Shown in pieces: positions 58,801-64,000 of a DNA stretch of 64,000 nt (the stretch's first letter is position 1; the number at the start of each line of letters is the position of its first letter). A model generated the notes under the pieces. That model saw only the letters and a list, made by a program, of their open reading frames with translations, had not been told where the DNA came from and did no database searches. Source of the DNA: Mesostigma viride (taxonomy: Eukaryota > Streptophyta > Mesostigmatophyceae > Mesostigmatales > Mesostigmataceae). The position numbers and the translations under genes are program-made. The DNA lies in contig RPFO01000164.1 of NCBI GenBank assembly GCA_009746045.1, positions 786,712 to 850,711 of the forward strand, written 5' to 3'.

Positions 58801-61298
58801 TACTAGTGCGCTACATGTTTGGGCCCTTGTGTACTAGTGCGCTATATGTTTGGGCCTTTTTGTATGCACTGCTAGTGTAGTATAAATATAAAAATATATA
58901 TAATATGTAGTACTCTTCTTCTTTTCGGGGTTTTCCTTATGTTGCATGCCGATCTCACGTCCGTAATTTATCATTCTCAATGAATATATATAGTATATGT
59001 TCGCACGCCGGTGAGGCCATTGGCCATTTGCATTCTGTTGTTTGCGTTTGGACACGGACCAGTGAGTGTGCCCGTTGCATGTTGCTGGCAGGCTCGGGCT
59101 TCCCTGGTCCGGACCTTCCAGATTTCAGGCCTGCGCTGGTTGCCTCATGGGTCTATGGAATATGGATTTTATGGTGTCTGTTGATTATGGATTCTATGCT
59201 GCTGTCTATGTTTCGGATCCAATCACATGAGTGGTAGCCTTGCAAGGCCACAGCTCATCTGTGCGATGGGGCGGTGGGAGGTGGCGTGTGTGGTCGGGTT
59301 CTGGTCCAAAGTAACACCAGTGCATCAAGGGGACAACCAGAGGGCCCCATGGCCTCCCCGCCGTCCATTGTACCAGTCACCTGTGTTCGAATGCGTCGTG
59401 ATTGGTGTAGTTTTGTAAGTATACACGAGCGGATGGTTCCCTTAGTATTTCAGGTCACAGCATGGACGTACGGTGCTGCCCGAGGCAGGGCCATTGTCTA
59501 CTACTAAAGCGTACTTGTAGCAGCATAATTGTGCGAGGATCTGTTCGTGCCACGAGGTGGAACAAGACAATCAGAAGCCAGTATGGCCCCCGTGCTCTGG
59601 GCATGCTTGCCTGGCCTATTGCTTGCATTCTCCTCAACAACCCCCACCACACACGCAAATGCACACACACCCATTCCCCCAACCACCTACGACGCTGCCC
59701 CCTGCCCCCAGGGCCACCCTGGAGGAGATCGGAGACTCGTCCATGGTCATGCACGTGGTGGACGTGGCGCACCCGATGGCCATCGCGCAGACCTCGGCGG
59801 TCGAACAAGTGCTGGACGAACTGGGCGTTCTGGGGCGCATCCCCATGCTCACCGTGTGGAACAAGGTGGGGGGGTGTCCACGTAGTCTTTGGAATAGAAA
59901 GGTGGGGAATAGGGTTGGTTGCATCCCCGTACTCACCGTGTGGAATAAGGTGGGGGGTTGTCCACATAGTCTTTGGAATAGAAAGGTGGGGAATAGGGTT
60001 GGTTGCATCCCCATACTCACCGTGTGGAATAAGGGGGGGGGTTGTCCACATAGTCTTTGGAATAGAAAGGTGGGGAATAGGGTTGGTTGCATCCCCATGC
60101 TCACCGTGTGGAACACAGTACAGTGTGCTGTGATCGCTACACTTCTGTACTTGAAGATGTAGACACTGGAGTGACATGTGTGTGTCATTACATGCTGTGG
60201 TTTCCTGACCCATGTCCCTCCTCACACATGCTGTGGTGTCCCTGCTCGAGCCTGGACGCTGTACAGGGGAGGACTGTCGTGTTGGATACCTTCTTTTAAT
60301 AAATATTAGAACCAACACATATTTGATCAGTGCCACCCTTGACATGCCACAGCCTGCACCAATTCTTCCCAATACACTTTCCCTTCCCAGCGCACACTGT
60401 TTTGCAATCCCACAGTGTAAAACTTCACGTTGCCTGCCCTTTGGACCCCCAATGTCCCCCCGCGCGCCCGCCCACCCACCCACGCCGCTTCCAGGTGGAC
60501 TGCCTGAGCCCATCCGCGCGCGCGGAGATGCAGCAGGAGGCGGAGCGTCGCACGGCTGCTGGCGACCGCACTGTGTGCATCAGCGCGCTCAATGGGGATG
60601 GGATGGATGACCTGCGGGGGCAGATGGCGGAAGCGGTTAAGACGCTGCTGGTCAAGGTGGAAGTCATCATCCCGTACAAGCAAGTGAGTGGTCGGGGATG
60701 CAGTCATGATTGGTTGTCTCCTTGACAATCTACAAGCAGGTCGGTGGGTGGAATCGTGGTTATTGCGGTGCAAGCAGGGGGAAGTACGGTACAGCCTGGA
60801 GGAAGGTATCCAGCCAGTTATGGCGGTACTGGTCAGGGGCTTGACTCCCTCCGTGCGTGGGTGTGCGTGCTGCCAGCACTATCGTGCATTGGAGACTTTG
60901 CGGGTGTTCAGTTTTGTGTACCAGGTGTCGTCTATGCTGCCAAGGCGATGTAAATCCAGGGGAAGTCCATGCAAGACTTGCACGGGGTCACAACGCAGGT
61001 AAGTTTACAGTCTTTATAGAGTTGTAGGTTCGATATGTATTTTTGATTTGATAGACTTAAAGGAACTCACAAGCTGTTTGCTGCCGGCGGTGCCCATGCA
61101 TGCTTTGCGTGTCGCTTGGCTCGGCCGCAGGGCGAGCTGCTGAACGAGATCCACAAGCGTGGGCTGGTCTCCCACGAGGCGTTCCTGGAGGGGGGCACCG
61201 CCGTGACTGCGCACGTGCCGCTGCCGCTCAGCCGGCAGCTGGAGCCCTACTACAAGACCCCGCCCGTGCCCTTTGGCGAGCCGGTGATGATCGAGTGA
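52825..61298 (+). CDS. hflX: Plastid HflX GTPase, 10 exons, 694 aa
   Basis: Exons: 52825-53026, 53616-54177, 54710-54850, 55496-55727, 56325-56400, 57422-57587, 58275-58469, 59712-59865, 60495-60683, 61131-61298. All borders are GT-AG and all phases agree. Residues 1-68 look like a transit peptide; 70-250 is an acidic, disordered extension (D-D-D-V-L-Y-D-D-D). Next is the HflX N-terminal domain ([33 protein letters not shown]), the linker [12 protein letters not shown], and the G domain: G1 [10 protein letters not shown]3 D-T-V-G-F, G4 N-K-V-D (split by an exon join), G5 S-A-L-N-G. HflX binds the large ribosomal subunit and splits stalled ribosomes; this form probably acts on plastid ribosomes. 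Exons 1 and 2 are the least certain. Confidence 0.92.
54803..55060 (+). repeat. 60-bp tandem array: exon 3 tail and donor echoed three times in intron 3
   Basis: TATCAGAG|GTAAAG at the exon 3 end (54843-54856) is repeated at 54904 and 54964, and degenerately (CTACTAGAGGTGGA) near 55024, each preceded by GGTGGCTGGCAGCAC. Periods are 61, 61 and 60 bp. Confidence 0.9.
55745..55875 (+). repeat. Exon 4 donor echoes in intron 4
   Basis: ATGCTGCAG|GTGGGTGTG (true, 55719-55736) is echoed as TTATGCAGGTTATGG (55752), TTGTGCAGGTATTTC (55811) and AATGCTGCAGGTGGTGGGTG (55856). Confidence 0.55.
57588..57745 (+). repeat. Donor echoes in hflX intron 6
   Basis: The true donor GTGGG|GTAAGGGAGGGG is followed by GTGGAGTAAGGGAGGGGGG (57635), GGGGTAAGAGAG (57680) and ATGTAAGGGAGGATGG (57709). 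Confidence 0.55.
58490..58880 (+). repeat. 31-41-bp minisatellite in hflX intron 7
   Basis: About eleven units of TGTACTAGTGCGCTATATG then TTTGGGCC, with a longer variant TGTATGCATTACTAGTGCGC; starts 20 bp after the exon 7 donor. Confidence 0.92.
59097..59145 (+). mobile_element. Diverged PLE 3'-end fragment in hflX intron 7
   Basis: CTGGTCCGGACCTTCCAGAT then TTCAGGCCTGCGCTGGTTGC and CTCATG resemble the last 50 bp of the PLE with several changes. A second short relic, CATCAAGGGGACAACCAG, lies at 59326-59343. Confidence 0.6.
59837..60114 (+). repeat. 84-bp in-frame tandem array: exon 8 tail and donor repeated in intron 8
   Basis: CTCACCGTGTGGAACAAG|GTGGGG (true donor at 59866) is repeated with exact 84-bp spacing; ACCGTGTGGA begins at 59851, 59935, 60019 and 60103. 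Each unit reads through in frame (28 codons). The second unit keeps AAGGTGGGG; in the third the GT is lost (AAGGGGGGG). Confidence 0.95.
60709..60724 (+). mobile_element. PLE-terminus relic in hflX intron 9
   Basis: ATTGGTTGTCTCCTTG followed by ACAATC. Downstream, TACAAGCAGGTCGG echoes the exon 9 end TACAAGCAAGTGAG. Short and without a clear duplication. Confidence 0.45.
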
Positions 61299-62056
61299 GC
61301 AGGGGCAAGGGGTGGGGCGCGACGCAGATGTGATGCCACAAGAGATCGATCGTGTGGCCATGTGCGCACGCTTCGGGCTGCATCGATGGAGTGAGAGGCA
61401 GTGAGCGCCTCTAGAAGTTGTATTGCCACTGGTTCACATTGTTTGCTTCTAGTAATGAATGCTGCCACTCGCCCCAGCAATAACGTGCTATCCAGCTTTG
61501 CTTCGCTGCCGCTGTCTGTGAATCGGAAGCCATGCTAGCGGGGTTTTCTGAAGCACGGCCTGTACATATCGCCAAAGTTGGACTCTCTGCTGTTGGATGC
61601 GAGTGCTGCTCAAGATATACTACACGGAAGTGAACACGGAGCTGCCAGAAGGGGTAGTGCCGGAAGATTTGATGCAACAGCACTGCCACCCGCATCATGA
61701 GGCCATTCACCCCATTTAATCCACCGTTACACATGTCACGCAAGTACTTGCTTACTTACTTTTAATCCACCATTACTGTAGCCAGTGGTGTCAATCGCTG
61801 ATGCGGAAGGAATGGTGAGTTGCAAGTGGCATGGCTAGCTTGCCCTGTGGCTCATGCCATGGTGTGCTCCTGGAGGTCCTCCACGGAGGTGTGGTTTGGC
61901 CACATGATGTGTCGTAGTAAATTGATCAGCTGCGTGTAATAGAGCTCGTTCCGCGAGCCCGGCCATGTCTGCATTCTTAAAATTTTATTCTTAAGATTAA
62001 CGATCATGCCACTCACATGGCCGTCACAGTAAGTGCCGCAAATCAATAAGTTGTAT
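61299..62056. other. hflX 3' flank and intergenic DNA
   Basis: No second gene is visible. The first part is presumably the hflX 3' UTR; no consensus polyadenylation word stands out. Confidence 0.45.
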
Positions 62057-62880
62057 CAAGGAGACAACCAGCGCAGGCCAGAAATCGGGAGAATCCGGAC
62101 CATGGTAGCTCGAGCCTGCCGCTATCTTGTCCGCGTGTTCGAGTCGTTCAGGGTGATGAAGATGAATGGTGATGGAAATGTGTATCGATCCGTGTGCATT
62201 GAAATTATGGCTGGCTTACGTGTAGAGCGACTAGATGACCTAGACGGTGGGGCGGGAAACAGCATGCTTGATCAGGGCTTGTGTTTCGAGCCTAACTGGC
62301 CGGGAGTGTCTAGTGGTGAGCACCATTGCTGCGATCGCTCTCCCACCATTTACGAGGAAATACCCGCACATGGAAAACCACTGAAAAGGTCTAGCTAGTC
62401 AGTCATCACGTTAGCCATGCCATGATTCCAAACGCCCAAGAACTGCATGCGTGCACACGGTGCAAAGGCCAAAATCCGGAGGATGAGCACATTCAAATGT
62501 GAGGCGGGAACCAAAAGCCCGCGCATGCCAGAAAACATCGTGTTGCTGTGCACAGCGACGAGACGATCGATGTGGATAACGAATCCAGCACTTGCCAAGC
62601 TCGGAATGGCCGCAAAGGAGATCGATCTGGCATCACAGGGTTCAGATGTGTGGAGATACTACGCGATTTCTGGCCTGCGCTGGTTGTCTCCAAGTTGATA
62701 CTACGCGATCCAGCCGGTCCACGACCTGTTTGTAGAGCTTGTGCCAAGGGGCAGCACCGAACAGATGTGGGTGACGTTGCAAAAAACACCGGACTTGACA
62801 GAGCATAATGTCTCCGTCATAGTCTTTGACCAACAAACGATGCAAGAGTTCAACAAGAGTCGTGATGAAATCGACACGAT
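62057..62880 (-). mobile_element. PLE copy, 824 bp, 5'-truncated, with a nested micro-insert
   Basis: Begins with the inverted 3' terminus CAAGGAGACAACC after TTGTAT and runs through the 3' UTR into the RT C-terminus (minus strand: L-L-V-K-D-Y-D, R-C-F-L-Q-R-H-P-H-L-F-G-A-A-P-W-H-K-L-Y-K-Q-V-V-D-R-L-D-R). It stops at the base matching 22382 of the longer PLE. No clear target duplication. Confidence 0.88.
62668..62696 (+). mobile_element. 29-bp PLE 3'-end micro-insertion inside another PLE
   Basis: TTCTGGCCTGCGCTGGTTGT then CTCCAAGTT is flanked by the 13-bp duplication GATACTACGCGAT (62655-62667, 62697-62709). The homologous site in the PLE near 22197 has a single GATACTATGCGAT, so the empty site is known. 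Opposite orientation to its host. Confidence 0.95.
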
Positions 62881-63060
62881 GGAAATATATACTTAAAAAT
62901 ATAATTACTTACAGCAGAGTGAAATCACTCAAACCAAAGCAAACGCCCAGCTATAAACCTATATACAGCTAGCCATGTCAAAGCTCTATACTACGATAAG
63001 ACCAATGGAAACTCCTAACGGGAGGAACCTTATAGCCCTGCTGCACCGCAAAATCAGCCC
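62881..63060. other. Short spacer with a LINE-end-like hairpin word
   Basis: AT-rich DNA containing ACTCCTAACGGGAGG near 63011, similar to the LINE terminal hairpins but without a TTAA tail. Confidence 0.35.
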
Positions 63061-63660
63061 GCGTACGGCGGAGCATGCATGTCAGCCATGGCCCGAGTCA
63101 GCGCCACCGACAAGCGCTGACGCCAATATGACGTCCAGGTCCGCGCCGACCATGGGGCCCGCTGGCCCTCCAGGTCTGGACAGCCGGTCCTCCCGGAGAC
63201 GGCAACACTCCTTGAAGAAGGCGGAGGTCAGGGGCCCCATGGCCCCAAACTGAAGAAGGTGAGAATTCCGAGAAGCTTGCACGTGCGTTTGAGAGCAAAA
63301 TCCTTGCACGCATGGGCCTTCAAGTGGTAAGATTAAGCTGACCGCCCACCGCCTCCCCCGCGCGCGGGGTAAGGCAGGGGCGCCTCCGCTTCTTCTCATC
63401 TTTGAGAGCCCAGCGGACAAGATTTCGTTTCTCCGACGCCGCAAGCGGCTCGAGAAGACTCCCTTCACCGTGGACGACGACTTGACCCAGGCGCAGCAAC
63501 AACGGCGACGGGAGCTATGGCCGACCTACCTCCAGCTCCGGCAGACCAAGGCGGGCCAGCCGGTGTACTGGAAGGGGGCGGCCATCTACGTCGGCCACAA
63601 GCCCTGGCACGCGACCCCCTCGACCCCCGCGGCCCCAGCGACCCCAGAAGCCCCAGCCTA
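63061..63660 (+). pseudogene. LINE family A-related ORF1 (copy 4), frameshifted
   Basis: From about 63342 the frame is open to TAG at 63659 and encodes the full ORF1 C-terminal region: H-R-L-P-R-A-R-G-K-A-G, L-L-L-I-F-E-S-P-A-D-K, V-D-D-D-L-T-Q-A-Q-Q-Q-R-R-R-E-L-W-P-T-Y, Y-W-K-G-A-A-I-Y-V-G-H-K-P-W. Upstream, F-E-S-K-I-L-A-R-M-G-L lies in another frame, so there is a frameshift near 63330. The sequence differs more from copies 1-3 than they do from each other, suggesting a subfamily. Confidence 0.8.
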
Positions 63661-64000
63661 GGGGAATACAGCAGCAGTAGTGTACAATAGTTAGACAGTG
63701 GCCTTGTACATGCCCGCCTACTACAGGCACTATACCAGCTGAGGCCTAGCCTTTTTAGTCATGTACATGTGTGCCTATGATGAGCCACCCTCCAGATGAT
63801 GCCTAGCTTTATTTAACTATGTCATGCCCATGCAGGGAGTCACTCCCTGCTGAGAAGCCATGCCCAGTAGCTCTTGTATAGCTGTGCTGATCTTCCCCAC
63901 CTATGACAGGCTCCCCTTAGCGGGGTGTTGCCTGAAACTCTGGGTGGTGCAGGTGCCCTAGTGCACCTAGAGCAAGTGTTGTTTACATTCCCACCCTTGC
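63661..64000 (+). mobile_element. 3' UTR of LINE A-related copy 4, cut by the window end
   Basis: Matches the family A 3' UTR in order (CTCCCTGCTGAGAAGCCATG, CCCCTTAGC, GGTGCCCTAGTGCACCTAGA, ACATTCCCACCCTTGC). The terminal hairpin and tail would lie beyond 64000. Confidence 0.85.

Noticed and set aside
58650..58880. A repetitive [11 protein letters not shown] in hflX intron 7
   Set aside because: A minisatellite read in one open frame, with no start or splice context linking it to the gene.

Overview
The window looks like nuclear DNA of a green alga (Chlorophyta-like; species not determinable here). The evidence is two intron-rich, GC-rich genes for plastid-type proteins: sufC, an Fe-S assembly ATPase, and hflX, a GTPase carrying the plant-type [12 protein letters not shown] signature. 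Both have transit-peptide-like N-termini and GT-AG introns. Nothing is bacterial in layout: there are no operons, genes are split, and most of the window is transposable elements with target-site duplications (TSDs).

Layout. 1-11.4 kb (minus): a decayed Ty3/gypsy retrotransposon, gag / zinc knuckle / protease / cytosine-5 DNA methyltransferase / RT / RNase H / start of integrase. Its RT is split by a 4.67-kb TIR element (1316-5984) that itself contains two LINE-type insertions. 12.8-14.4 kb: a degenerate ORF1-only LINE. 14.9-15.5 kb: a two-exon gene for a small membrane protein. 16.8-19.9 kb: Penelope-like (PLE) 3'-end fragments and a 1.9-kb TTAA-flanked element. 20.0-34.8 kb: one ORF1-only LINE of about 1.95 kb net, bounded by an 11-bp TSD, which has absorbed a 1.3-kb RT-bearing LINE fragment, a 2.6-kb PLE and an 8.9-kb DNA transposon. 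That transposon has 32-bp TIRs and a 3-bp TSD, and carries two divergent spliced genes separated by a perfect 153-bp-arm palindrome. 35-38.7 kb: C-rich low-complexity DNA and a LINE tail. 38.8-40.6 kb: a second copy of the TTAA element. 40.8-43.1 kb: a 2.2-kb (CAATT)n-(CAATG)n-(CAATT)n array inside an insertion with a 15-bp TSD. 43.3-47.8 kb: sufC (minus, 3 exons). 47.8-52.8 kb: repeat-rich intergenic DNA. 52.8-61.3 kb: hflX (plus, 10 exons, 694 aa). 62.1-64 kb: another PLE fragment and another ORF1 LINE running off the end.

How it fits together. The host genes are few and ordinary; the interest is in the mobile layer. (1) PLE insertions can be truncated to as little as 22-50 bp yet keep an identical 3' end and have 9-15 bp TSDs; three are proved by empty-site comparisons inside the window. 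(2) ORF1-only LINEs share a 3'-terminal hairpin and (TTAA)n tail with an RT-bearing LINE, suggesting trans-mobilisation. (3) The 8.9-kb transposon uses a giant palindrome as an apparent bidirectional promoter and repeats a TIR motif inside it. (4) Several introns of hflX, and one of sufC, start with tandem echoes of the upstream exon end plus its 5' splice site.

All exon joins were chosen by reading-frame phase, GT-AG borders and protein-family continuity, without transcript data.
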